64,000 nucleotides of DNA from Kitasatospora kifunensis (GTDB taxonomy: Bacteria; Actinomycetota; Actinomycetes; Streptomycetales; Streptomycetaceae). The notes below the pieces were generated by a model that was not told where the DNA came from, ran no database searches, and saw only the letters and a program-made list of their open reading frames with translations. The position numbers and the translations under genes are program-made. The stretch lies in assembly GCF_014203855.1 (NCBI RefSeq), contig NZ_JACHJV010000001.1, positions 3,596,001 to 3,660,000 on the forward strand, given 5' to 3'. This document shows positions 35,219-46,469 of the stretch, piece after piece. The stretch's first letter is position 1, and each line of letters starts with the position of its first letter.

Positions 35219-35739
35219 CTCGAATGTCCTCGGTGTGGGTGGTGTGGAGGCGCCCCAACGTCGTCGTGGGGGTGCCCTGTGCGGAGAGGGGGGTGGCCGG
35301 TCGCGCGGTGCGTCCGGCGTGGGTCGCGGGTGGACGCTGGCTCGGACGGGCCGGTGAACGACGATCCGTCAGCGGCAGGCTAACGACCGGTCGAGGGTTT
35401 CACTCGCACACGTCCGGAGGTTGGTGTCCGGCTCTGGCGAGTGAGGCCGGCCAGGGCGCGGCAGGGCCTGCTGACGGCGCCTGGGCAGACGTCACGGCTC
35501 ACACCCCCTGGCTGGTCCTTTGGGATCGGGCGACCCCGTGCGAAACCTGCATACCCCCGCCAGCGGGAGTTCGAAACTCGCTGTCCCCGGCGAACCGCAG
35601 GCAGTGACGGGGCCCGGATCGGCGCAGGTGACGGGAGGGTCGCTCGGCGGGCGACCCGGCGGCGGGCCCGGTTCTGCGAGACTGGGGCGACGACGTCGCG
35701 GGTCTGCCGCGGGCGTGCGACAGGCGCAAGGAGGCGGCC
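35219..35739. other. Noncoding divergent region, cold-shock / membrane protein
   Basis: No gene is supported in these 521 bp. GAGTTCGAAACTC (35567-35579) is a small dyad, and the surrounding word GTTCGAAAC recalls a tRNA T-loop but no tRNA folds around it. The half near 35218 is probably the leader of the cold-shock gene, since such messages often have long leaders. Confidence 0.4.
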
Positions 35740-35970
35740 GTGAGCAGCAAGGTGTCGGGCGAGGGCCTGGTCCGGGTCGGGGCGGTGGTCTTCACGGTCG
35801 GCGCGCTGGCCACCATCGCGACCTTCGTGCCGCTCTTCTTCCACCTCACCCCGCTGCCCACCCCCGCCTACTTCGCGAGCATGCTGATGCCGCTGGGCTT
35901 CCTGCTCGCGCTGCTCGGCCTGTTCCGCTCGGCCCGCGCCCAGCGCCGCCGGGCCAACGCCCAGGCCTAG
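35740..35970 (+). CDS. Small two-span membrane protein
   Basis: 76 residues: GLVRVGAVVFTVGALATIATFVPLFFHL and AYFASMLMPLGFLLALLGLFRSARAQRRRANAQ, two hydrophobic spans with a basic C-terminus (inside). GTG at 35740, with AAGGAGG five bases before. Streptomycete genomes contain such small membrane proteins; the role is unknown. Confidence 0.78.
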   Translation: MSSKVSGEGLVRVGAVVFTVGALATIATFVPLFFHLTPLPTPAYFASMLMPLGFLLALLGLFRSARAQRRRANAQA

Positions 35971-36036
35971 CCCCGGCCCAGTTCTGGCGCGGCCCTGTTC
36001 TGGCGCGGCCTTGGCACGGCCTTGGCCCAGCGGCCG

Positions 36037-36669
36037 CTACCGGCCTTCGCGGTGGTCGGCCAGCCAGTCGGGGAAGGCCCGCAGGTCCGCCAGCACCACG
36101 TCCGCGCCGGCCTCGGCGAGCTGCTCGACGTCATACGGTCCGGTGGCCACCGCGACCGCCAGCGCTCCGGCGGCCCGGGCGCCGATGATGTCGCCGAGGT
36201 GGTCGCCGACGTAGATGTCGGCGCCGTGCTCGCGCAGCGCCGTGCCCTTGGTCTCCGCCCACAGGTCGCCGACCAGCGCGTCGTGCTCGACACCGGCGTG
36301 CTCCAGGTGCAGGCGCGCGTTGGGCTCGTACTTGCCGGTGATCACCACCACCCGGCCACCGGCCGCGCGGACCGCCGCCACCGACTCCAGCGCGCCGGGC
36401 AGCGGGACGGTCGGCTCAAGGGCGTACTCGGGGTAGAGGGCGCGGTAGCGCTCCAGCGCGGCCGGCAGCTGCTCCTCGGCGAACCAGTTGGTCAGCTCGA
36501 CGGTGAGCGGCGGGCCGAGCCGGGTGACCGCGAGGTCGGCGTCGATGTAGGTACCGGTCTCGGCGGACAGCGCCAGGTAGGTGGCCTTGATCCCCGGACG
36601 GGTGTCGAGCAGGGTCATGTCGAGGTCGAAGCCGACGGTGAGCGGAGCAGGCGCAGGGGTCGCAGACAT
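36037..36669 (-). CDS. HAD-family phosphatase
   Basis: 210 residues with the four HAD motifs: VGFDLDMTLLDTRPGI (nucleophile Asp), VVVITGKYEPNA, the lysine region (VGDLWAETKGTAL) and YVGDHLGDIIGARAAG (motif IV). A helical cap lies between motifs I and II, like phosphoglycolate phosphatase. It stands alone, with its start 136 bp from the divergent lipoprotein gene. The natural substrate is not predictable. Confidence 0.9.
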   Translation of the reverse strand: MSATPAPAPLTVGFDLDMTLLDTRPGIKATYLALSAETGTYIDADLAVTRLGPPLTVELTNWFAEEQLPAALERYRALYPEYALEPTVPLPGALESVAAVRAAGGRVVVITGKYEPNARLHLEHAGVEHDALVGDLWAETKGTALREHGADIYVGDHLGDIIGARAAGALAVAVATGPYDVEQLAEAGADVVLADLRAFPDWLADHREGR

Positions 36670-36805
36670 ATCTTCACCTTAAAGCCCTCGGCATCCCGTT
36701 ATTTTTCCGGCAAATCGGACACTATTCCCCTGACCTTCTTCCCGGCCACGTCCCTGGCCCCGCCCCGCGATCCTTCGTGAACGCACCCTCCGCCCGAGGA
36801 GCCCG

Positions 36806-37774
36806 ATGCACCGCCACCCACCGCGCCGGGCCGTGCTGGGCGCGGCGCTGGCGGCCGCCACCCTGGACGGCTGCCGCCGGACCCCGAACATCCGGCCGCC
36901 GCAGTCGGTCAACACCGCCGCGGCCGCGGCCGGTGCCACCGTCATCGCGGCGACCGGGGCGGTGGCAGTGCCGAGTGCGCCGCTGCGGGTGGTGGCACTG
37001 GACACCGCCGAACTCGACTCGGCGATGACGCTGGGGATCACCCCCGTCGGCGCCTGCCGGGCCCCCGCCGACACCGACCTGCCGAACTACTGGCCCGCCT
37101 CCCGGCTCGCCGAGGTGGCCGACGCCGGCACCATCGGCACCCCGGACCTGGCCAGGATCAGCGCGCTGCGCCCCGAGCTGATTCTGGGCAACCAACTGCG
37201 CGACGGCGCGCACTACGGAGCGCTGAGCGCGATCGCGCCGACCGTGCTCAGTCGGACCACCGGATATCCCTGGAAGGAGAACGTCCAGCTGCACGCCAGG
37301 GCGCTGGGCCGGGCCACCGCGGCCGAGTCGGTGGCCGCCGCCTACCGCGCCCAGCTCGCCTCGACGAGCCACGCGCTCGGCGGCCCGGGCGCCACCGGGT
37401 CACGCAAGGTCAGCCTGGTGCGGTTCGTGCCAGGCGGCCGGATCCGGCTCTACGGCAAGCAGAACTTCCTCGGCACGATCCTGGCCGACCTGCAGCTCGG
37501 TCGGCCGCAGGCACAGAACGTCGACCAGTTCGACGTCGAGGTCACGCCCGACCAGCTCACCGGCGCCGACGGCGACGTGCTGCTGTACGCCAGCCACGGC
37601 GACCCGAACGCCGCCGGGGCCACCGCGGTACTGACCAGCCCGGCCTGGCAGGCACTGGGCGCGGTCCGCGGGCACCGCGCCTTCCCGGTGGACGACCGGC
37701 TCTGGTTCGAGGGGATCGGCTACACCGGGGCCAGCCTGGTGCTCGCCCAACTCCAGCGCCTGCTCGGCTACTAG
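36806..37774 (+). CDS. Iron-chelate-type substrate-binding lipoprotein
   Basis: 322 residues. The N-terminus HRHPPRRAVLGAALAAATLDGC has a twin-arginine-like RR and a weak lipobox ending in Cys22. The rest is a class III binding fold of the FepB/FhuD type: VVALDTAELDSAMTLGITPVGACRAP, DLARISALRPELILGNQLRDGAHYGALSAIAPTVLS, LYASHGDPNAAGATAVLTSPAWQALGAVRGHRAFPVDDRLWFEGIGYTGASLVLAQLQRLL. No permease or ATPase gene is adjacent, so it works with transporters elsewhere. Its TAG stop is inside the left end of palindromic element A. GAGGAG precedes the ATG. Confidence 0.9.
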   Translation: MHRHPPRRAVLGAALAAATLDGCRRTPNIRPPQSVNTAAAAAGATVIAATGAVAVPSAPLRVVALDTAELDSAMTLGITPVGACRAPADTDLPNYWPASRLAEVADAGTIGTPDLARISALRPELILGNQLRDGAHYGALSAIAPTVLSRTTGYPWKENVQLHARALGRATAAESVAAAYRAQLASTSHALGGPGATGSRKVSLVRFVPGGRIRLYGKQNFLGTILADLQLGRPQAQNVDQFDVEVTPDQLTGADGDVLLYASHGDPNAAGATAVLTSPAWQALGAVRGHRAFPVDDRLWFEGIGYTGASLVLAQLQRLLGY

Positions 37775-37939
37775 TGCCGCGTCAGGCAGCCTTTGCCCGT
37801 CAAGGAGCGGCGTCCGGTGCGTGCTCTCGGCGTGCCGGCCGGAAGTCCTCGTACTGGACGTACTTGGGCTTTCGGCCGGTGCGGCGAGAGTGCGTGCCGG
37901 GCGTCGCGACGGGGCGAAGGTTGCCTGACGCGGCACTAG
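37771..37939 (+). repeat. Palindromic element A (169 nt)
   Basis: CTAGTGCCGCGTCAGGCA at the left end is matched by its complement ending in CTAG at 37936-37939. Inside, GTGCGTGCTCTCGGCGTGCC pairs with GGTGCGGCGAGAGTGCGTGC through mostly G-U-type mismatches. The apex reads CCTCGTACTGGACGTACTTG and is shared with elements B and C. The left CTAG contributes the stop codon of the upstream lipoprotein gene. It could be an RNA structure, a terminator, or a small mobile palindrome. Confidence 0.85.
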
Positions 37940-38048
37940 GGCGTGTCTCCAGCGGACCGCTGCGACAGGCCGTGGGCCGCGTCACGCGCTCCCGTCCGCG
38001 CCGACCGACCTCTTGTGACCCGCGCCACAGCGGTACCACCATGGCGGT

Positions 38049-38933
38049 ATGACGAACACTCAGCTCCGAGGTGAGTCACCCGCCGGGCAGGACGAGACGG
38101 CCCATCGCCGCAAGGCCGCGCTGGCCCACGCGTTCTCGCTGGCGGCCGACGAGTACGACGAGGCCAATGGCGGCTTCTTCAATCCGATCGGCGCCCGGCT
38201 GGCCCGGCTGGCGGGCCTGCGGCCCGGCGACCGGGTGCTGGACATCGGCTGCGGCCGGGGCGCGGTGCTCTTCGCCGCACTCGCCGAGGTCGGCCGCGAG
38301 GGCTACGTGGTCGGTGTCGACCTGGCACCCGGCATGGTCCGCGCGACGGCCGCGCAGGCGGCCGGGCGCGGACTGCGCAACGTCTGCGTTCGGGTGGACG
38401 ACGCCGAGGCGCTCGGCTTCCCGGACGGCTCCTTCGAGGCCGCGCTCTCCTCGTTCGCGGTGATCTTCACTCCCGACCCGGCGGCCGCGCTGGCCTCGGT
38501 GCGCCGGGTGCTGGTGCCCGGCGGGCGGTTCGGCTTCACCGCCTTCGGCGCGGACGAGCCCGGCTGGGAGCGTCCCGGCGCGGCGCTCAACGCCTTCCTG
38601 CCGCCCGAGGCGGCCCGGGTGCGCCAGAGCAGGGCGGCCAGGTTCAACCCGCTGGGCCGCAGCCCCGAGGAAGCGGCCGAACTGCTGCACCGGGCCGGTT
38701 TCAGCGACGTCCGCACGGCCGAGCACCCCGCGGCCACCCACTACCCGGACGCCGAGGCCTGGTGGCGCTCGCAGCGGGCGGGCGGGTGGCGCGGGGTGCT
38801 GGAGGCGATCCCGGCCGAGCGCCTGGACGAGGCACGAGCGGCGGCGCTGGCCGAGCTCGCCCCGCTGATGGCCGCGGACGGCAGCCTGGTGCGGCGCACG
38901 GCGATCCGCTACACGACGGCCTTGCGGGGGTAG
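38049..38933 (+). CDS. SAM-dependent class I methyltransferase
   Basis: 294 residues. Motif I is VLDIGCGRGAVLFAALAEVG, followed by VVGVDLAPGMV (motif II), DDAEALGFPDGSFEAALSSFAVIFTPDP and VRRVLVPGGRFGFTAFG, a UbiE/Coq5-like methyltransferase fold. The N-terminal segment AHAFSLAADEYDEANGGFFNPIGARLARLAGL resembles substrate-binding helices of small-molecule methyltransferases. The acceptor is unknown. Its 3' end overlaps the convergent small membrane gene by 25 bp. Confidence 0.9.
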   Translation: MTNTQLRGESPAGQDETAHRRKAALAHAFSLAADEYDEANGGFFNPIGARLARLAGLRPGDRVLDIGCGRGAVLFAALAEVGREGYVVGVDLAPGMVRATAAQAAGRGLRNVCVRVDDAEALGFPDGSFEAALSSFAVIFTPDPAAALASVRRVLVPGGRFGFTAFGADEPGWERPGAALNAFLPPEAARVRQSRAARFNPLGRSPEEAAELLHRAGFSDVRTAEHPAATHYPDAEAWWRSQRAGGWRGVLEAIPAERLDEARAAALAELAPLMAADGSLVRRTAIRYTTALRG

Positions 38934-39151
38934 CGGGCCCGTCGGCCGATCGTCGCGGCGTGCACTCGCTGCAGCGCCGGTATCAGCCCGTACACCACCA
39001 CCGGCACCACGATCGCGGACAGGATCAGGGTGCGCACGAAGAGCGGCAGGTGGGCGGTGTGCGGGCCGATCAGGGCGAGCACCAGGGTGATCGTCGGATA
39101 GACGGCGAGCCAGGTGATCGCGGCGCGGTGGTGCACGGGCAGAGCGGGCAT
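38909..39151 (-). CDS. Small membrane protein, divergent from a TetR gene
   Basis: 80 residues: PALPVHHRAAITWLAVYPTITLVLALIGPHTAHLPLFVRTLILSAIVVPVVVYGLIPALQRVHAATIG, two membrane spans. The ATG at 39151 has GGGGG about seven bases upstream. Two TetR-type operators lie in its promoter region, so it is the likely target of the TetR. Similar small membrane proteins next to TetR genes are frequent in streptomycetes; function unknown. Confidence 0.82.
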   Translation of the reverse strand: MPALPVHHRAAITWLAVYPTITLVLALIGPHTAHLPLFVRTLILSAIVVPVVVYGLIPALQRVHAATIGRRARYPRKAVV

Positions 39152-39177
39152 GGCGAAACCCCCGGGAGAACAGAAAC

Positions 39178-39242
39178 TCCAACTAACTGGTTGGAAGAAG
39201 TCTGACACGCGCCCACGGCAATGTCCAACCATTCAGTTGGAC
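39178..39242. promoter_or_regulatory. Two TetR operators with TCCAAC arms
   Basis: TCCAACTAACTGGTTGGA (39178-39195) and GTCCAACCATTCAGTTGGAC (39223-39242) share TCCAAC...GTTGGA arms. They lie between the small membrane gene and the TetR gene, centres 46 bp apart. Confidence 0.8.
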
Positions 39243-39264
39243 ATCTCGCCCTAGACTTCCGCCC

Positions 39265-39849
39265 ATGGCATGGGACACCGAGAGAACCAAGCAGCTGCTG
39301 CTGGACGCCGCCGTGCGGGAGTTCGCCGAGCACGGCCCCGAGGGCGCTCGGGTGGACCGGATCGCCAAGCTGGCCGGCGTCAACAAGGAGCGGATCTACC
39401 AGTACTTCGGCAACAAGGAGCAGCTCTTCGGGCACGTCATCGACCAGGAGCTCGCCAAGGTGATGGCCGCCGCCTCACCGCTGCCCGAGCACTGCGAGGA
39501 CCTCGGCGAGTTCGCCGGGCTGCTCTTCGACTGGCACGCGGCCAACCCCACCTTCCTGCGCCTGCTGCGCTGGGAGGGGCTGCTGATCGAGCCGCAGCCC
39601 ACCGCCCGGGACAACGAGCGGGCCGCCTACTACGCCCAGCGGGTCGCAGCCATCACGCAGGCCCAGCAGGCCGGGACGATCAGCGGCGAGCTGCCCGCCC
39701 AGCACCTGCTGTACGCCGTCTTCGCGCTCGCCGCCTGGTGGTTCACCGCACCGAAGGTGATCACCATGGTGATGGCAGGGGTGGCGGACGACAGCCTGGC
39801 CAGCCGGCGTGCGGCGCTGGTCAAGCTGGCTCGCAAGCTCGGGGAGTGA
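39265..39849 (+). CDS. TetR/AcrR-family transcriptional regulator
   Basis: 194 residues with an N-terminal HTH (TKQLLLDAAVREFAEHGPEGARVDRIAKLAGVNKERIYQYFGNKEQLFGHVI). The C-terminal half (FLRLLRWEGLLIE, LLYAVFALAAWWFTAPKVITMVM) is the ligand and dimer domain. Two dyads upstream suggest repression of itself and of the divergent small membrane gene. Ligand unknown. Confidence 0.93.
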   Translation: MAWDTERTKQLLLDAAVREFAEHGPEGARVDRIAKLAGVNKERIYQYFGNKEQLFGHVIDQELAKVMAAASPLPEHCEDLGEFAGLLFDWHAANPTFLRLLRWEGLLIEPQPTARDNERAAYYAQRVAAITQAQQAGTISGELPAQHLLYAVFALAAWWFTAPKVITMVMAGVADDSLASRRAALVKLARKLGE

Positions 39850-39890
39850 GCAGGGCCCTGGGCCTGGGCCTCGCCCTGAGCCCTGGGACA

Positions 39891-41000
39891 TCAGCCCAGC
39901 GGGCGCCGCCGCATCGCCACCGCCAGCAGGAAGAGCGCCGACAGCACCCCTGCCAGGCGCAGCACGCCGGGAGCGGCGTCGAGGGCGGCGTGCGTCACCG
40001 GGGCGCCCTTGGCCAGTGCCTCGCCCCAGCGGCCCTCGGAGCGCCCCCAGAACCAGATGCTGGAGGCGGTCATGGTGATCATCGGAATGCCGAAGACCGC
40101 GAACTTCTTGGTCAGGTTGCCGAGTCGGGCCGAGAGGTAGGCCAAGCCCCAGCCGGCCAGCAGCACCAGGATCACCCCGGTCACCGCGCCGCCCACCAAC
40201 ACCGCGGCGGCGAGCAGCAACAGCGGCGAGGGGCGCCGGCCCGCCAGCAGGGAGGGTCTGGGGAGCGCCTGTCCCTCCGTCACCTCACCGTCCGTCGTGG
40301 GCTCCGCCACGGCCGGCTCGGCGGCGGCGCCCTTGCCGCGCTGACCTGGAATCGGCCGCTCCTCGGCCGGCGGCTCGGCGACCACGGTGTCGTCCGGCGG
40401 GAACTCGATCATGACGGAGTCCCAGCCGGGGAAGTCGGCGGCGGTCGGCGGTCGGCCCGAGCCGGGCGTGGCCGGCGCGATCAGCCAGGCGGCGGGGGCT
40501 GTGTCTTCTACTGGGGCGGCCTCAACCGGGGCGGCGGCCTCAACCGGGGTGGCGGCCCCAACCGGGGCGGCGGCCGGCTCCCGGGGGACCTCGGCGGCCG
40601 GGGTGCGCTTGCGGAAGATCGAGTGCGACGCCCGGCGCACCGGGACCTCGGGCCCGAGGTCGGCCGCGGCGGGCGCCTGCGCGGGGCGAGGGCGGGCGGG
40701 CGGCTCGGTCGGCCGCGGGGGCACCACGGGCCCGCTCAGATAGACGCCGTCCTCCCCCGCGCCGGACCGCGGCGCCGCACCGAACCGCGGCGCCGCTTCG
40801 GCCCGCGATGCCATGCCGGCCTGCGTTGCCGTGCCAGGCTGCGGTGCCGCACCGGAGTCGGGCGCGCCGCCGAGCACCCGCCAGGGCCCGTCCACCCGCC
40901 ACCACTCGCCGCCCGACAGACCGCCGGTCAGCCTCTCGTCGGCCTCACCGGCTTCGCCGCCCGGCTCGACCGGCCGTCCGCCCGACTGCCCACCCGCCAT
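39891..41000 (-). CDS. Membrane protein with long disordered N-terminus
   Basis: 369 residues. The first 250 are Pro/Ala/Glu-rich without structure and include PVEAA repeats from a degenerate 15-bp tandem (near 40518-40575); a WWRVDGPWRVLGG motif lies near residue 33 and FPGWDSVMIEFPPDD near 190. The last 110 contain three or so membrane segments (LLLLAAAVLVGGAVTGVILVLLAGWGLAYLS, FAVFGIPMITMTASSIWFW, LRLAGVLSALFLLAVAM). The start is uncertain: ATG at 41000, or GTG at 41027. Function unknown. Confidence 0.72.
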   Translation of the reverse strand: MAGGQSGGRPVEPGGEAGEADERLTGGLSGGEWWRVDGPWRVLGGAPDSGAAPQPGTATQAGMASRAEAAPRFGAAPRSGAGEDGVYLSGPVVPPRPTEPPARPRPAQAPAAADLGPEVPVRRASHSIFRKRTPAAEVPREPAAAPVGAATPVEAAAPVEAAPVEDTAPAAWLIAPATPGSGRPPTAADFPGWDSVMIEFPPDDTVVAEPPAEERPIPGQRGKGAAAEPAVAEPTTDGEVTEGQALPRPSLLAGRRPSPLLLLAAAVLVGGAVTGVILVLLAGWGLAYLSARLGNLTKKFAVFGIPMITMTASSIWFWGRSEGRWGEALAKGAPVTHAALDAAPGVLRLAGVLSALFLLAVAMRRRPLG

Positions 41001-41204
41001 CGCCCGCCACCCTGTTCCGTACTCCACGCCCCGCCGTCCGCTGACGCTACCGACTGACGTCCAGCCACGCGAGAGCTACCCGCCCTATGCCCCGCGCGTC
41101 CTCGTGCCACCCCCGCCACCGGGCCGGGCCGGGCCGGGCCCGGTGGCGGGGATCTCCATCGGCGCCGCACCCGCGCGCCAACCGCTGCGACTAGGCTGGG
41201 TTGG

Positions 41205-43742
<2,538 letters not shown>

Positions 43743-43744
43743 CC

Positions 43745-43931
43745 GGGCCTCTCCTATGGATCTTGCCGGATCAGCGCGCGGTGTTGGGCGCCCGGCTGGG
43801 CGTGCCGGCGGATCGTCCTCGTACTGGGCCGTACTTGGATGATCCGCCGGTGCGTCCAGCCGGGCAGCGACATCGGCAGCAGGCGCTGCGGGCCGGCGTC
43901 GCGCGCCCGGCAAGATCCATGGGAGAGGCCC
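43745..43931 (+). repeat. Palindromic element B (187 nt)
   Basis: Basal stem: GGGCCTCTCCTATGGATC and CTTGCCGG at 43745-43769 pair with 43907-43931 with one T/C difference. Upper stem: GCCCGGCTGGGCGTGCCGG pairs with CCGGTGCGTCCAGCCGGGC by Watson-Crick plus G-U pairs only. The apex is CCTCGTACTGGGCCGTACTT. The right arm ends in GGGAGAGG, which is also the ribosome site of pgeF. Confidence 0.85.
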
Positions 43932-43936
43932 GCGTT

Positions 43937-44668
43937 ATGGTCGCCGGTATGGAACTCGCTCCCGGTGTCCGCTGCGCCGCAACCGACCGCCACGGCGGCG
44001 TCAGCCCCTCCCCCTACGGCCGCAACCTGGGCGGCGCCACCGCCGACGACTACCAGAACGTGCTGCGCAACCGCGACTTGACGGCCCGTCAGTTCGGCCT
44101 GGCGCCGGACCGGGTGGTCTGGATGCGCCAGGTGCACAGCGCCACCGTGCAGCGGGTGAGCGCCCCTTGGGGCAACCAGGCACCCGAGCTGGACGGCGTC
44201 TGGACCACCGAACCCGGCCTGGCCCTGGCCTCCCTGGGCGCGGACTGCGCGGCCGTGCTGCTCGCCGACCCGGTGGCCCGGATCGTCGGCGCCGCCCACT
44301 CGGGCCGGGTCGGCACGCTGACCGGCGTCGCCCCGAACCTGGTGGCGGCGATGGCCGAAGCCGGCGCCGAGCCCGCCCGGATGACCGCCCTGATCGGCCC
44401 CGCCGCCTGCGGCCACTGCTACGAGGTCCCGGCCGCGATGCGCGAGGAGGCCGCCGCCGTACTCCCCGAGGTCTGGTCCACCACCCGCCAGGGCACCCCC
44501 GCGCTCGACCTGCGGGCCGGCATCACCGCTCAGCTGACCCGCGCGGGCGTGGCCACGGTGCGCCAGGACGAACGGTGCACGATCGAGGACCACGACCTCT
44601 TCTCACACCGCCGCGAGCAGGCGACAGGGCGTTTCGCGGCCTACGTCTGGCTCGAGCCGCAGAGCTGA
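43937..44668 (+). CDS. pgeF: Peptidoglycan editing factor / laccase-domain purine nucleoside enzyme
   Basis: 243 residues of the laccase (YlmD/PgeF) family: GGVSPSPYGRNLGGATADDYQNVLRNR, VWMRQVHSATVQRV (metal His), LALASLGADCAAVLLADPVARIVGAAHSGRVGTL (CysHis cluster) and IGPAACGHCYEVPAAMREE. Members clear miscarboxylated peptidoglycan precursors or act as purine nucleoside phosphorylases. ATG at 43937 is eight bases after GGGAGAGG; a second ATG at 43949 is possible. The ribosome site is buried in element B, so translation may depend on that hairpin. Confidence 0.92.
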   Translation: MVAGMELAPGVRCAATDRHGGVSPSPYGRNLGGATADDYQNVLRNRDLTARQFGLAPDRVVWMRQVHSATVQRVSAPWGNQAPELDGVWTTEPGLALASLGADCAAVLLADPVARIVGAAHSGRVGTLTGVAPNLVAAMAEAGAEPARMTALIGPAACGHCYEVPAAMREEAAAVLPEVWSTTRQGTPALDLRAGITAQLTRAGVATVRQDERCTIEDHDLFSHRREQATGRFAAYVWLEPQS

Positions 44669-44786
44669 GCGCAACCGGCGCGCGGCACGGCCAGGCCCGC
44701 CCCCGCTTCACGGCTCCCGCCCCGAACGCTTCGCCGATGCGGGACACTGGAGGGTCTGCGCCTGACCCGATGGAGGACTCCTCACT

Positions 44787-46421
44787 GTGAACAACGGGCC
44801 ACTGATCGTCCAGAGCGACAAAACTCTCCTGCTGGAGATCGACCATCCCCAGGCCGCCGAGTGCCGTCGCGTGATCGCGCCGTTCGCCGAGCTGGAGCGG
44901 GCCCCCGAGCACGTGCACACCTACCGGGTGACGCCGCTGGGGCTGTGGAACGCGCGGGCCGCCGGGCACGACGCCGAGCAGGTGGTGGACGCGCTGGTGA
45001 AGTACTCGCGCTACCCCGTGCCGCACGCGCTCCTCGTCGACGTCGCCGACACGATGGCCCGCTACGGGCGCCTGCAGCTGCTCAAGCACCCGGTGCACGG
45101 GCTGGTGCTGACCACCACCGACCGCCCGGTGCTGGAGGAGGTGCTGAAGTCCAAGAAGATCGCCCCGCTGGTCGGCACCCGGGTCGAGCCCGACACCGTG
45201 GTGGTGCACCCCTCGGAGCGCGGGCAGATCAAGCAGGTGCTGCTCAAGCTCGGCTGGCCGGCCGAGGACCACGCCGGGTACGTGGACGGCGAGGCGCACC
45301 CGATCGAGCTCGACCAGCAGGGCTGGCAGCTGCGCCCCTACCAGCAGCAGGCGGTGGAGGGCTTCTGGCACGGCGGCAGCGGCGTGGTCGTGCTGCCCTG
45401 CGGCGCGGGCAAGACGCTGGTCGGCGCGGCCGCGATGGCCGAGGCCAAGTCGACCACGCTGATCCTGGTCACCAACACCGTCTCGGCCCGGCAGTGGAAG
45501 CACGAGCTGGTCAAGCGCACCTCGCTGACCGAGGACGAGATCGGCGAGTACAGCGGCACCAAGAAGGAGATCCGCCCGGTCACCATCGCCACCTACCAGG
45601 TGATGACGACCAAGCGGAAGGGCACCTACGCCCACCTCGAACTGTTCGACGCCCGCAACTGGGGCCTGGTGGTCTACGACGAGGTGCACCTGCTGCCCGC
45701 GCCGGTCTTCAAGTTCACCGCCGACCTGCAGGCCCGCCGCCGCCTGGGCCTGACCGCGACCCTGGTGCGGGAGGACGGCCGCGAGGGCGACGTCTTCTCG
45801 CTGATCGGCCCCAAGCGCTTCGACGCGCCGTGGAAGGAGATCGAGGCACAGGGCTACATCGCGCCGGCCGACTGCTGCGAGGTGCGGGTCACCCTGACCG
45901 ACTCCGAGCGACTGTCCTATGCCACCGCCGAGCCGGAGGAGCGCTACCGCTTCTGCTCCACCACGGCGACCAAGCGCCGGGTGGTGGAGGCGCTGGTCAA
46001 GAAGCACGAGAAGGACCAGACGCTGATCATCGGGCAGTACATCGACCAGCTCGACGAGCTCGGCGAGGTGCTGGACGCCCCGGTGATCAAGGGCGAGACC
46101 AGCAACGCGCAGCGCGAGAAGCTCTTCGAGGCGTTCCGGAGCAAGGAGATCAGCGTGCTGGTGGTCTCCAAGGTCGCCAACTTCTCGATCGACCTGCCGG
46201 AGGCGACGGTGGCCATCCAGGTCTCCGGCACCTTCGGTTCCCGCCAGGAGGAGGCCCAGCGGCTGGGCCGGGTGCTGCGGCCCAAGGCCGACGGGCACTC
46301 CGCGCACTTCTACTCGGTGGTGGCCCGCGACACCGTCGACCAGGACTTCGCCGCGCACCGTCAGCGCTTCCTGGCCGAGCAGGGATACGCCTACCGGATC
46401 ATCGACGCGGACGACGTGTAG
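44787..46421 (+). CDS. XPB/Ssl2-type DNA repair helicase (SF2)
   Basis: 544 residues. N-terminal domain (LEEVLKSKKIAPLVGTRVEPDTVVVHPSERGQIKQVLLKLGWPAEDHAGY) then the SF2 motor: Q/I region WQLRPYQQQAVEGFW, Walker A LPCGAGKTLVGAAAMA near residue 205, motif II YDEVHLLPA (DEVH) near 297, motif III GLTATLVREDGREG (the RED motif of XPB), motif VI EEAQRLGRVLRPK. It unwinds DNA, presumably in repair. GTG at 44787 after GGAGGA. Partner is the Helicase_C_3 protein two genes upstream. Confidence 0.95.
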   Translation: MNNGPLIVQSDKTLLLEIDHPQAAECRRVIAPFAELERAPEHVHTYRVTPLGLWNARAAGHDAEQVVDALVKYSRYPVPHALLVDVADTMARYGRLQLLKHPVHGLVLTTTDRPVLEEVLKSKKIAPLVGTRVEPDTVVVHPSERGQIKQVLLKLGWPAEDHAGYVDGEAHPIELDQQGWQLRPYQQQAVEGFWHGGSGVVVLPCGAGKTLVGAAAMAEAKSTTLILVTNTVSARQWKHELVKRTSLTEDEIGEYSGTKKEIRPVTIATYQVMTTKRKGTYAHLELFDARNWGLVVYDEVHLLPAPVFKFTADLQARRRLGLTATLVREDGREGDVFSLIGPKRFDAPWKEIEAQGYIAPADCCEVRVTLTDSERLSYATAEPEERYRFCSTTATKRRVVEALVKKHEKDQTLIIGQYIDQLDELGEVLDAPVIKGETSNAQREKLFEAFRSKEISVLVVSKVANFSIDLPEATVAIQVSGTFGSRQEEAQRLGRVLRPKADGHSAHFYSVVARDTVDQDFAAHRQRFLAEQGYAYRIIDADDV

Positions 46422-46435
46422 ACCTGTGACCGACG

Positions 46436-46469
46436 GTAGTCGCCGGACCGCTACGGCCTGAGCGACTAC
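46436..46469. terminator. Convergent terminator
   Basis: GTAGTCGC (46436-46443) pairs with GCGACTAC (46462-46469), between the XPB gene and the small minus-strand gene, whose stop overlaps the right arm. Confidence 0.7.

Noticed and set aside
35540..35610. GTTCGAAAC inside a short dyad, like a tRNA T-arm.
   Set aside because: No acceptor stem, D-arm or anticodon arm can be drawn around it.
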